From contig QIAN01000072.1 in the NCBI GenBank assembly GCA_003225005.1, positions 1 through 63,945 on the forward strand: 63,945 nt of DNA, read 5' to 3'. Below, piece by piece: positions 1 through 7,877 of this stretch. The notes beneath the pieces are model-generated. The model saw only the letters and a list, made by a program, of their open reading frames with translations. It was not told the origin of the DNA and ran no database searches. This DNA comes from Acidobacteriota bacterium. GTDB taxonomy: Bacteria; Acidobacteriota; Terriglobia; Terriglobales; Acidobacteriaceae. The position numbers and the translations under genes were made by a program. The first letter of the stretch is position 1, and each line of letters starts with the position of its first letter.

Positions 1-1
1 A

Positions 2-403
2 ATTCCCGATGCTCTTGTCGACTACTGCCATATGGGTGCATATACCGATCTTCTGATGCAGATGCGCTTGGAACGCGGCAACCTGGTAGTAGCCAAGTTT
101 CGAGATGAAAGAGGAACGAAAAAGATTGATCACATAGAGTTTCTGGATGGGGCTTCTGTTCGGAACGGCGCTAGTACAAAACTTCTTCCAGAGAGACACG
201 CCATCTATATGATTAGCTGGCACGCGGACGATTCGGGGGAGCTGGAAATGCAGACCTGCGGAGCTCAAGCATATGTCTGGAACCAAAAGAGTCGGACATT
301 CGACGCGAACCGAATGCTCAGTAACGAGGTAACCCAACGCGAGTGCCGTCGAATACAACGAGAACTGCATTGCTTGGCACAGCCCTGCCCAAATTCAAAG
401 TAG
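2..403 (+). CDS. Hypothetical protein, 5' end probably outside the window
   Basis: The reading frame is open from base 2 to a TAG at 401-403. An internal ATG lies at 32, but the frame runs on upstream without a stop and no Shine-Dalgarno sequence precedes ATG-32, so the gene is probably truncated by the window edge. The visible 134 residues are soluble and of mixed charge, with no membrane segment or signal peptide. I do not recognise the family. It ends just before a GC-rich hairpin at about 422-433. Convergent with the glycosyltransferase gene that ends at 476. Confidence 0.5.
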   Translation: MPDALVDYCHMGAYTDLLMQMRLERGNLVVAKFRDERGTKKIDHIEFLDGASVRNGASTKLLPERHAIYMISWHADDSGELEMQTCGAQAYVWNQKSRTFDANRMLSNEVTQRECRRIQRELHCLAQPCPNSK

Positions 404-421
404 CCCACTACCTAAAGACGC

Positions 422-433
422 GGGCGTTAGCCC
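422..433. repeat. REP-like intergenic hairpin (GGGCGTTAGCCC type)
   Basis: GGGCGTTAGCCC followed by CTGAGG lies between the convergent ends of the first two genes. The same core followed by CTGAGGG occurs at 11070-11088 (GGGCTTTTAGCCC). This arm-loop-arm pattern around (T)TAGCC or TAAAGCC recurs in several intergenic spaces here. Its position between convergent genes would also suit a transcription-termination or mRNA-end role, but no T-run follows. Confidence 0.5.
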
Positions 434-475
434 CTGAGGCTCTAGCTAAGTACACGACAGGTTCTAGATGCTGAG

Positions 476-1609
476 CTATTCGCTGGACCTTGAAGAAGCA
501 ATCGGTTGGAAGCGGCCATCGGAATAAAGCCGGTAACGCCGACCGCGCCATGAAACGGTGTTGCCAAAAAATCCCGCCAGCCAGAAACAAAATCCGGCCA
601 GATCTTCAACCGGCAATAGCAACCAGTTCAACCGTGCCTTCAGCACGCGCGCCGAAACGGTATATGCGGCCAAAGAACGTATCACAATCGCAATGACCGG
701 CACCGGCCACCACCCCGGCTTGACAAAAAAGAGAAACAGAGCCAGCGGCAGCGGCATCGTGAATAACTGGCCCAGATATCCCATGGGACGCGACCGTCGC
801 GTGCTGCGCACCCAGCGCAGCCGATGAACCACACTCTGCCCCAGCGTAACGCTGTCGATGTGGTGATCGATCACGTATGAGGAGAGGATCACGCCGTGAC
901 CAGCCTCGGCAGCGAACTTCCCCATCACGAAATCTTCCGCAAGATAGTCTTTGAGGCAGTCAAAGCCTCCAATTGATTCCAACACGCTGCGCCGCGCAAC
1001 AATGGTTGGACCCACAGCAAATCGCACGCCCTCGACCATCCTTGCTACCAGCGCCGAGGCCCAGAAGTCCGCATTCATCCCGGTCGTTTCCAGACGCGAC
1101 CAGAAGCTCGATCCAGGCAGCGCTCGATATGGGCAGGTGGCCACTCCGACATGCTGATCCTGAAACTCCGCCGCTACGGTGCGCAATAAGTCGGCCGTAA
1201 CCTGAATATCGCTGTCGCTCATGACGACCAGATCATTCGCGGCTGCGGCGAGCATACGCTCAAGGCTGTACACCTTGGCATTCGGATATGGCGGTTCACC
1301 CGTCACGATCAGCCGTGTGGGAATGTTCGGATACTGCTTCTGAAGTTTGCTGACGACCGGGGCCGCCGGATCATCCCCGCTGCGAACCGCAAAAAGGATT
1401 TCGAAAGCCGAGTAGTCTTGCTCGAAAAAGGTGCGCAGATGAGATTCGAGATCCGGGTCCAGTCCCGCTAGCGGCTTAAGAACACTGATCGACTCTATGG
1501 ATTTCAGCGCAGGCGGGCGCGCAGCCAGATACCGCCATGCAGCTAGGATTGACAGGAGCGAATAAACCACGGCGCCAGCGACGACGAGTAGAAGTAGTGC
1601 ACCAATCAA
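476..1609 (-). CDS. hpnI: Glycosyltransferase family 21-like, ceramide glucosyltransferase/HpnI type
   Basis: A 377-residue membrane glycosyltransferase. HpnI adds N-acetylglucosamine to bacteriohopanetetrol; the related eukaryotic enzymes make glucosylceramide. Visible features are an N-terminal membrane anchor (about residues 2-26), the SVLKPLAG start of the GT-A fold, the SDSDI metal/nucleotide motif near residue 132, an AEDF motif near 225 holding the likely catalytic Asp, and the HRLRW version of the (Q/R)xxRW motif near 265, followed by two or three C-terminal membrane helices. All the family's signature motifs are present. The start is a TTG preceded by AAAGGAA; no ATG is available upstream of the conserved region. 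No other hopanoid gene is next to it, so the HpnI substrate is an inference; another GT21-like lipid substrate is possible. Confidence 0.75.
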   Translation of the reverse strand: MIGALLLLVVAGAVVYSLLSILAAWRYLAARPPALKSIESISVLKPLAGLDPDLESHLRTFFEQDYSAFEILFAVRSGDDPAAPVVSKLQKQYPNIPTRLIVTGEPPYPNAKVYSLERMLAAAANDLVVMSDSDIQVTADLLRTVAAEFQDQHVGVATCPYRALPGSSFWSRLETTGMNADFWASALVARMVEGVRFAVGPTIVARRSVLESIGGFDCLKDYLAEDFVMGKFAAEAGHGVILSSYVIDHHIDSVTLGQSVVHRLRWVRSTRRSRPMGYLGQLFTMPLPLALFLFFVKPGWWPVPVIAIVIRSLAAYTVSARVLKARLNWLLLPVEDLAGFCFWLAGFFGNTVSWRGRRYRLYSDGRFQPIASSRSSE

Positions 1610-2372
1610 ATTCCTTTATCCTCGGAGAAAAGCGAATCTGGAACTTATCGGAACCTGGAAACTATGCACACAGCCAGTCAGATGCGCACAAATCGCGCGA
1701 TAAGAAGGCAAGACGGCTCATTATACGCGGCACTAAAGAAGTTCAGATTGTCTGGAGTAAGCTAACCAGGCTGGGGCGGGCTTTCAGTCTCATCCTCAAA
1801 CAGGACGAGGTCGTATTCATTGCGTCCCAGCGCGTCCTTCGGCCCTTGCAGCGAATTGACACGGTCCAGTTCCGCCCGAGGCGCGGGCCTGACTTCTGCC
1901 CAGAATCTCCTACAAGGGAAAAATCTTCCTCTCGGCCGACCGGCAACACACGCGCTGCCCACGGGGAAAGTCTCTCGTGTGCGGTTGTAACCAAGGGGCC
2001 CCCTGTTTCTCCACCGGAAGAATTGGTAACCACGTGTCGGCACCGCTTGGACCAACGATTATCCCAGCCCCAAAGCGTTTCCCGAATCGGAGAACGATTC
2101 ATCTTGGGAGAGACTGGCACTTTTTGTCTTCCATCCGACCAGCGGCGAGGACTTTCTGCCAGGAACCGCGTCCGTTGGGATGAAATGTAGGGAACTGAAG
2201 CCCAACTCCCAGCGTATTGGTTTAAGCGCCCTTTAGGGTGTGCATGGGCGGGACGCCAGACCACCAGTTGAGGCCGGTCACCTGTGATTTACTGTTAACC
2301 AACACAAGACTCGAACGTCTAATGCGACAAAGTCCCGAACACCGGACTGGAGATGCCCATCGGAGGTTTTCT
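1610..2372. other. Gene-poor stretch, 0.76 kb
   Basis: No convincing coding region, RNA gene or promoter is visible. Open frames on both strands (for example the minus strand at 1743-2264 and 1762-2055) have compositions unlike real proteins here and no Shine-Dalgarno sequence. A decayed gene on the minus strand cannot be excluded. Confidence 0.4.
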
Positions 2373-2894
2373 ATGATTCAACGGCAAAATGAAGGCCATC
2401 TCACGAGCGCGGAAAGCGCAAAGGGGCACGTGCACCAGGTCGTACGACAGGCTCACGAAGAACTGCGACAGCTGATCCAGCAGCGCGCCGAGGTAGTCAA
2501 GCGGATTGGCACGGTCAAGCAGACTATAGCGGGCCTCGCGAACCTGTTCGGCGATAGCGTCTTGAGCGATGAACTACTGGAACTGGTCGACCGTAAGAAC
2601 AACGGCCGTCAGCCGGGCTTCACCAAGGCGTGCCGAATGATTCTCATGGAGACGAACCGTGCCCTGAGCGCCCGCGACATGTGCGAGCAGATCCAACAAA
2701 AGCTGCCGCCCATGCTGGCCCGCCACAAAGATCCCATGGCATCGGTAACCACAGTCTTGAATCGTCTGGTGGAGTACGGAGAAGCCCGCACCGTAATTCT
2801 TGAAAACGGTCGCCGCGCGTGGCAGTGGGTAGCCGAGCCAGACCCGCAATCATCGTCTCCGGATGCCACCGCGAAAATGCAGCCTCACGGCTGA
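2373..2894 (+). CDS. Hypothetical winged-helix-like protein with N-terminal coiled coil
   Basis: A 173-residue soluble protein. The start ATG at 2373 is preceded by GGAGG at 2362-2366 with good spacing; the frame is open further upstream, but that part looks non-coding. Residues about 20-60 are rich in Glu, Gln, Arg and Leu in a heptad-like pattern, suggesting a coiled coil. Residues about 85-150 (a helix-rich stretch with ALSARDMCEQIQQ and VTTVLNRLVEYGEARTV) resemble a winged-helix fold of the HARE-HTH kind: three helices, then a hairpin ending in aromatic residues (RRAWQWV). This suggests a DNA-binding or protein-contact role. The C-terminus is Pro/Ser-rich. Convergent with the ABC operon. 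I recognise no named family. Confidence 0.7.
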   Translation: MIQRQNEGHLTSAESAKGHVHQVVRQAHEELRQLIQQRAEVVKRIGTVKQTIAGLANLFGDSVLSDELLELVDRKNNGRQPGFTKACRMILMETNRALSARDMCEQIQQKLPPMLARHKDPMASVTTVLNRLVEYGEARTVILENGRRAWQWVAEPDPQSSSPDATAKMQPHG

Positions 2895-2921
2895 GAGGGC
2901 TGCGGCTCCATTCACCATCCT

Positions 2922-3635
2922 CTATTCCGGCGACAGCAGCATACCCTTTTCCAGGTGCCGGGTCACATGCGCATAAGAAGCCGCGTGAGGATCATGCGTG
3001 ACCATCACGATGGTCTTGTGAAAATCCTCGTTCAAACGCTTGAGGATCTCCAGAATCTCGGTCGCCGAATGGCTGTCCAGATCGCCTGTGGGCTCGTCGG
3101 CAAGCAACAGTGTCGGATCGCTTACGATAGCTCGCGCGATGGCCACGCGCTGCTCTTGCCCGCCCGATAGTTGCTTAGGCAAGTGATGGACGCGCTCTTC
3201 GAGCCCCACCAGCTTCAGCGCCGTCATAACGTGTTCGCGTCTCTGCTGCGGATTGAGCTTAGTGAGCAGCAAGGGTAACTCCACATTTTCAAATGCTGTG
3301 AGCACCGGGATCAGGTTGAAGGTCTGAAAGACGTAACCAATATGTTCGTTGCGCCAGCGAGCAGCTTGCGCATCGCCGAAACGAAAAACGTCTTGTCCCT
3401 GCACCAGCAGCTCGCCAGACGTCGGCCGGTCGATAGCCGCAATCATGTTGAGCAGCGTAGTCTTGCCCGATCCAGAGGGTCCCATCAGGCCCAGGAATTC
3501 CCCGGCAGCAATGTCAATCGAAACATCATCGAGCGCCGTCACCTCGAACGCGTCTCGCTTGAAGATCTTGCTGACGTTTCGGACGTGAACCACCTTCGCG
3601 CCAGTAGCAACTTCGTTTTCCACGACAGTACTCAT
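2922..3635 (-). CDS. ABC transporter ATP-binding protein, MacB/LolD/DevA type
   Basis: A 237-residue ABC ATPase that energises the two FtsX-type permeases encoded upstream. It has Walker [10 protein letters not shown] near residue 52, the Q-loop region [23 protein letters not shown] typical of the MacB/LolD group (short extracts of which are diagnostic), the LSGGQ signature, Walker [13 protein letters not shown] and the switch His in VMVTHD. All catalytic positions are intact. It is the last gene of a four-gene minus-strand operon, and its ATG overlaps the TGA of the adaptor gene (ATGA, 3632-3635), implying translational coupling. The substrate cannot be deduced; relatives export lipids, peptides or macrolides, or remodel the envelope. 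Confidence 0.93.
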   Translation of the reverse strand: MSTVVENEVATGAKVVHVRNVSKIFKRDAFEVTALDDVSIDIAAGEFLGLMGPSGSGKTTLLNMIAAIDRPTSGELLVQGQDVFRFGDAQAARWRNEHIGYVFQTFNLIPVLTAFENVELPLLLTKLNPQQRREHVMTALKLVGLEERVHHLPKQLSGGQEQRVAIARAIVSDPTLLLADEPTGDLDSHSATEILEILKRLNEDFHKTIVMVTHDPHAASYAHVTRHLEKGMLLSPE

Positions 3636-5005
3636 GATTGCCCCTTAATCTTGATTTTGTCTCCATCTTTCAGATCCTGTGGCGCCGTGGTGATCACACT
3701 CTCGCCCCCCACCAGTCCGTCCACCAGGTATCCTTCGCTGCGCTGGCTCAACACGCGAATTCGCCGTGCCACGGCTTTGCCGCTGTAAGCGATCAACACA
3801 ACTTTCTTGCCGTCTCGATCACGGACGGCAGCAGAGGGTACGAAGACGCCCGGTGGCTGGCTGGAACCTTTAACAGGTTCATTCGCGATAAACTTCACCG
3901 TCGCATTCATCTCCGGCCGCAAGTATTCGTCCGGATTCAATACTTGCACTTTGATCTGCACCGTAGCTTTCTGCCGGTTCGCCTCCGGAGAAATCTGTGC
4001 AATCTCGCCATCGTATTTGCGGTCCGGATAGGCATCCACCGTAACAATCCCTTTCTGTTTAGGACCAAGGCGGGCAAAGTCGGATTGCGCGATATCCAGC
4101 TCCACTTGCAGATCATTAAGATCAGCCAGCGATACGACCGATCCTTGCGGTCCACCAACAGCCGCGCTGGCAAACTGTGCGGTGATCAGTTCACCCTTCT
4201 CCGCAGTGCGGTCCAGAATAGTGCCAGTAACCGGGGCGCGGATCACTGTAGCGTCGAGCTGCGCCTTCGCGAAGTCAAGCTGCCCCTGGGCTTGGGCCAT
4301 TAGTCCGCGCGCGCGCGCAATTTCTTCTTGTCGCGGCCCGATCTGCATCAGTTGGAACGCCTTCTCCAGAGAGTTCACCCTCTGCTGGTCGGCATCGAAT
4401 TTTGCGGTGGCGTCGTCCAGCGCCTGCCGGGAGACAACCCCTCCGCCTGCCAGCTCCTTCGTGCGATCCAGAATCCGCTTATCGTTGGCGAGAGTGGCCT
4501 GGGCTTCGTCGAGATTGTGTTGCGCCTGCTGGATCTCTTCCGGGCGCGATCCGTTCCGCAACTCCGCAAGATAAGCCCGGGCATTGGCAGCGGCGCCTTT
4601 GGCCTGCTCATAACCAGCACGGAACTCCTGATCCTCCAGACGCACCAGCACCTGGCCCTCTTTAACCTTGTCGCCTTTTTCCACTCCAATCCAAGCCAGA
4701 CGCCCTGTGACCTTCGAGTTCACGTTGATGGTATGGTGGGCCACGATGTACCCCGTGGCCGACAGTACCGTACCGCCAACATCACTGCTTTCTGCCGTGG
4801 CGCGCACAACTTCCACCTCAGGCACGGTGGCGGACAGCAAACGATAAGCCAGCGCAGACAAGCTCAGCAGAGCTACCAGAGCGATTCCAATAACAATGTA
4901 ACGGCGCGCCCAAGCCGGAGGCTCACCCGCCGTATTGCCCGCTCCCCTCTGCGTGCGGTCAATGCGGAGGCTCTGCAAGTCTTCGTGTTTGGCGTCAATC
5001 GGCAT
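3632..5005 (-). CDS. Periplasmic adaptor (membrane fusion) protein, HlyD/MacA family
   Basis: About 457 residues. It links the inner-membrane ABC exporter to the outer envelope. Visible parts are one N-terminal membrane helix ([19 protein letters not shown]), a first half-lipoyl/beta-barrel segment with the motif [20 protein letters not shown], a long alpha-hairpin of Ala, Gln, Glu and Arg heptads (about residues 110-230), the second half-lipoyl segment ([16 protein letters not shown]) and the membrane-proximal barrel. The order is canonical. I place the start at ATG-5005; an in-frame TTG at 5062 would add 19 residues and lies just after the upstream stop, and neither has a clear Shine-Dalgarno sequence. 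Second-to-last gene of the exporter operon. Confidence 0.88.
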   Translation of the reverse strand: MPIDAKHEDLQSLRIDRTQRGAGNTAGEPPAWARRYIVIGIALVALLSLSALAYRLLSATVPEVEVVRATAESSDVGGTVLSATGYIVAHHTINVNSKVTGRLAWIGVEKGDKVKEGQVLVRLEDQEFRAGYEQAKGAAANARAYLAELRNGSRPEEIQQAQHNLDEAQATLANDKRILDRTKELAGGGVVSRQALDDATAKFDADQQRVNSLEKAFQLMQIGPRQEEIARARGLMAQAQGQLDFAKAQLDATVIRAPVTGTILDRTAEKGELITAQFASAAVGGPQGSVVSLADLNDLQVELDIAQSDFARLGPKQKGIVTVDAYPDRKYDGEIAQISPEANRQKATVQIKVQVLNPDEYLRPEMNATVKFIANEPVKGSSQPPGVFVPSAAVRDRDGKKVVLIAYSGKAVARRIRVLSQRSEGYLVDGLVGGESVITTAPQDLKDGDKIKIKGQS

Positions 5006-5077
5006 AGGTATAAGTACGAAATACGATCCGATCTGGTTTCCGTTTTCCGGTTTCCGTTTCAACGACCCAGCGACACA

Positions 5078-6241
5078 TTACCCGCGCAAGGCGTTGAGAA
5101 TATTCTGTCGTGCTGCATGCCACGCCGGAGCGAAGCCGCCGATCAGTCCCATCGCCAGAGCAAAAATGATTGCGCTTCCAACGACGCCAGGAGTCATCTG
5201 CAAGCCGAAGACAACCTCGCTGAACGTGGTCTGATTTTGTGTTCCCGTCGTCATGCCGTTAAACGGCAACATCAGCACGATTCCGACCCCTGCGCCCAGT
5301 AAGGACAGCAGTACCGCTTCCAACACAAACGAGGTCAGAATGCTGGACCGCGAGAATCCAATCACGCGCAAAGTCGCAATCTCTCTGGAGCGGTACGCTG
5401 CCGCGGCGTACATGGTATTCATAGCCGCAAAGCTCGAGCCGATGGCCATGATCACCGCCACGATCCAGCCGATAGTCCTGATCACGGCCCCGGAACTGGT
5501 CTGCTTCGCGTAGTACTCAGTCTCCAGCATGCTGTCCAGCTTCAGCCTCTGATCGTCACTCACTCGGTTTTTGAGCGCTTCAGCCGACACGGCGTCGGTA
5601 GCCCGCAGGTAGGCAGAGCTATAAACACCCTGCCGATCAAAGTCAGACGTCATCTGGTTAACGTCACCCCACATTTCCGATTCGTAAGCCGTCCCGCCAG
5701 CATCGAACACACCCACCACTTGCCAGGAACCCTTGCCAAACTCCACTGAGTCTCCCACGTCGGCGTGCTGAAACCGTTTGTGGATGCTGTTGCTTACCAC
5801 GATTTCGCGCTGGCCTGGAGCAAACCAGCGTCCCTGCGCCAACTTCACGGCGGGACGCAGCTCCAAACCGTCCTGCATCATTCCCCGAACTGTTACATTC
5901 ACCTCGCCTGAGCCATCCCTGCGGGCTAGGACGATCACTACCGTGACTTCGCCGGAAACCAACGGGTCACCGTGGCTGTCTTTGGCGACTCCAGGGAGGG
6001 TCTTCAAAACCTGGAAGTTCTCCGCTGGGAACGGGCCGGTAAGTTCGCTGGTTGAACCTTTGCGCAGCACGAGGACATTCAAGGGATTGCCGCTAGTTAC
6101 AAAGGCACGTTGCAGTCCGGCCAGCAAAGCCATAATAAAGATGGCGGTGGTCACGGTCAGCGCAATGCCTAGTGCGGTCATGATAGTCAGACCCTTGCGC
6201 AGCTTCATGTTGCGGATGTTGTAGCTTATAGGAATCGCCAT
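5078..6241 (-). CDS. ABC transporter permease, FtsX/MacB type (second of two)
   Basis: A 387-residue permease with the FtsX layout: one N-terminal helix (KGLTIMTALGIALTVTTAIFIMALL), a periplasmic domain of about 220 residues, then three C-terminal helices with the conserved region YRSREIATLRVIGFSRSSI, the cytoplasmic coupling helix that meets the ATPase. It is followed by the adaptor gene and preceded by a paralogous permease gene 11 bases upstream. Two separate FtsX permeases plus adaptor and ATPase match a heterodimeric MacB/DevC-like exporter. The substrate is unknown. Confidence 0.9.
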   Translation of the reverse strand: MAIPISYNIRNMKLRKGLTIMTALGIALTVTTAIFIMALLAGLQRAFVTSGNPLNVLVLRKGSTSELTGPFPAENFQVLKTLPGVAKDSHGDPLVSGEVTVVIVLARRDGSGEVNVTVRGMMQDGLELRPAVKLAQGRWFAPGQREIVVSNSIHKRFQHADVGDSVEFGKGSWQVVGVFDAGGTAYESEMWGDVNQMTSDFDRQGVYSSAYLRATDAVSAEALKNRVSDDQRLKLDSMLETEYYAKQTSSGAVIRTIGWIVAVIMAIGSSFAAMNTMYAAAAYRSREIATLRVIGFSRSSILTSFVLEAVLLSLLGAGVGIVLMLPFNGMTTGTQNQTTFSEVVFGLQMTPGVVGSAIIFALAMGLIGGFAPAWHAARQNILNALRG

Positions 6242-6252
6242 AGATTTTTTGC

Positions 6253-7395
6253 TTAGCCAATGTGCCGCAGACCATCCACGATGTTCAGCCGCGATGCATT
6301 GTAGGAAGGGACCACCGCGCTGATGAACCCAACCAGCGCAGCCACAAACCAGGCGACCAGAATGGTCGGAAGACTTACCTGTAACGCGCCCATCATACCA
6401 CCCGTCTTGCCCGCACCTACTCCGATGAGGAAGGCCGCCACGGAGCCAACAACCCCGCCCACTAACGCCACAACTATCGCCTCACCCACGAATAAACCAA
6501 GTATGGTACGGCGTGTGAAGCCGAGGGTCTTAAGAACGGCGACCTCACGGGTACGTTCGCGAATCGACATGGCCATGGTGTTGGCCGAAACCAACAGTAT
6601 GGCGAAAACCACTGCTCCGCAGATGCTGAGGATGAAGGCCTTCACATTGCCCAGCATAGCGAGAAAGCCGAGTTGAAACGCCCTTTCGGTCTCCGTCCTC
6701 GTGGGCTGAGGCGAGTTGCGGAACATGGCGTCGATCGCGGGACCAATCCGCGCAACCGACTCGGGTGAATCCGCCAAAATCGTGTAGAAACCCTGTTGTC
6801 CCTTCATATACGGCACGGCCTCTTCAACATATTTCTGGTTGTAATAGAGCGCCTGCGTGGGCTGTGGCGCGTTAAAAATCCCGCGGATGGTGAGCTCAAG
6901 ATTTGTGGGGAAAATCGTGCCCGTGATGATAACCTTTTGCCCGACCTTCCAGCCAAATTCTTCGGCCTTCTTGCTGTCCACAACGGCTCCGGCGCGGTCG
7001 CGTTGCCAGGCCACGATCTGGTCCTCGGGAATCTCCCAGTCTTTGTAGACTTTGAAGAATTCCTCGGGGTCGGTCCCGAATTGCGCGAAGAAGTTGCGCG
7101 ACTTATCGTCCTTATAAACGCCGCCGAACCAGTTCTGAGGAACGACCACGGCAACTCCCGGCAGCGCCCGAATTTTTTCCCGATAATAGCTGGGCATGGA
7201 AAATGTCAATGAAACCTTGTGCCTTGTGACTAGTCGAAGAGCCGATACTTCGCTGCCCTCTTTGAGGTAGAAGTTGCGCCAGATGGCCATCATGAGGGTG
7301 AGTAACAGGAGCGAAAACCCAATACTCAGCACCGTCAGGCTGCTTCGCCGCTTGTTTCGCAACGCGTTCTTAGTGACAAACCGAGTCAAAGTCAT
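6253..7395 (-). CDS. ABC transporter permease, FtsX/MacB type (first of two)
   Basis: A 380-residue permease with the same topology as its neighbour: an N-terminal helix (SSLTVLSIGFSLLLLTLMMAI), a periplasmic domain, and three C-terminal helices with the coupling segment RERTREVAVLKTLGFTRRTI. I start it at ATG-7395 (MTLTRFVTKNALRNKRRSS), where the family N-terminus begins; a longer frame to 7473 adds residues that look like leader sequence. It is the first gene of the minus-strand exporter operon; transcription probably starts in the 480-base space shared with the divergent pseudokinase gene. Confidence 0.88.
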   Translation of the reverse strand: MTLTRFVTKNALRNKRRSSLTVLSIGFSLLLLTLMMAIWRNFYLKEGSEVSALRLVTRHKVSLTFSMPSYYREKIRALPGVAVVVPQNWFGGVYKDDKSRNFFAQFGTDPEEFFKVYKDWEIPEDQIVAWQRDRAGAVVDSKKAEEFGWKVGQKVIITGTIFPTNLELTIRGIFNAPQPTQALYYNQKYVEEAVPYMKGQQGFYTILADSPESVARIGPAIDAMFRNSPQPTRTETERAFQLGFLAMLGNVKAFILSICGAVVFAILLVSANTMAMSIRERTREVAVLKTLGFTRRTILGLFVGEAIVVALVGGVVGSVAAFLIGVGAGKTGGMMGALQVSLPTILVAWFVAALVGFISAVVPSYNASRLNIVDGLRHIG

Positions 7396-7877
7396 GATTT
7401 GAACTCTCTGGAACAAACACCTGGGCTGGACACGACGCCGCCTCTTGTCAGTGACAAGAGTAATTGAACCCACTTATCAACGGCAACCGCGTACCATTTG
7501 TTTCCGAATCCAGCTCCAGCAACCGACAGCATGCCCATGCTTTGCTTTCTGCCGCTGCCCCACCAGTGGGGATCGTCATCACGATTGCATGACAAATGTC
7601 ACACGGATGCCCGCTATGAAACTTATAACGACCTTAGTCTGGCTGAAGTTACGGATTTGTGTCGGAAGCCGGAAATCGCGACGCTGTCCGACAACAGAGA
7701 AAGGACCGCGCTCTCTCCCCCACATTTCCCGAATTCCTGTACTCCTGAATTACTTTGGTAACTCGAAGTCCAATGCTTTCAACGATATCCTAGCGTTTGA
7801 CTTGCTCCGAACTATTGCTCCGCGCGGCTCCGGTTCGAGCCGCGTTTGGACTTTTTTCGTAACGAGGCCAGGAAGAA
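7396..7877. other. Divergent intergenic region, 0.48 kb
   Basis: Separates the exporter operon (-) from the pseudokinase gene (+) and should contain both promoters. I see no clear -35/-10 pair and no convincing gene. The one visible structure is a hairpin at 7823-7844, listed separately. Confidence 0.5.
7823..7844 (+). promoter_or_regulatory. Terminator-like hairpin in the leader of the pseudokinase gene
   Basis: A perfect 8-bp stem (CGCGGCTC/GAGCCGCG) with a 6-base loop is followed by TTTGGACTTTTTT at 7845-7857. It sits 33 bases before the ATG at 7878. No plus-strand gene lies upstream, so this is either a leader attenuator for the downstream gene, or a terminator of unidentified transcription. 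The shape is seen directly; the function is inferred. Confidence 0.45.

Noticed and set aside
1743-2264. Minus-strand open frame of 173 codons (and an overlapping frame 1762-2055)
   Set aside because: No Shine-Dalgarno sequence, odd composition rich in Arg/Trp/Ser and no domain; neither frame keeps protein-like character throughout. Possibly a decayed gene, but not supportable.
7820-7850. tRNA-like GGTTCGA word
   Set aside because: No acceptor or anticodon arms can be drawn around it; it is the loop of the leader hairpin.
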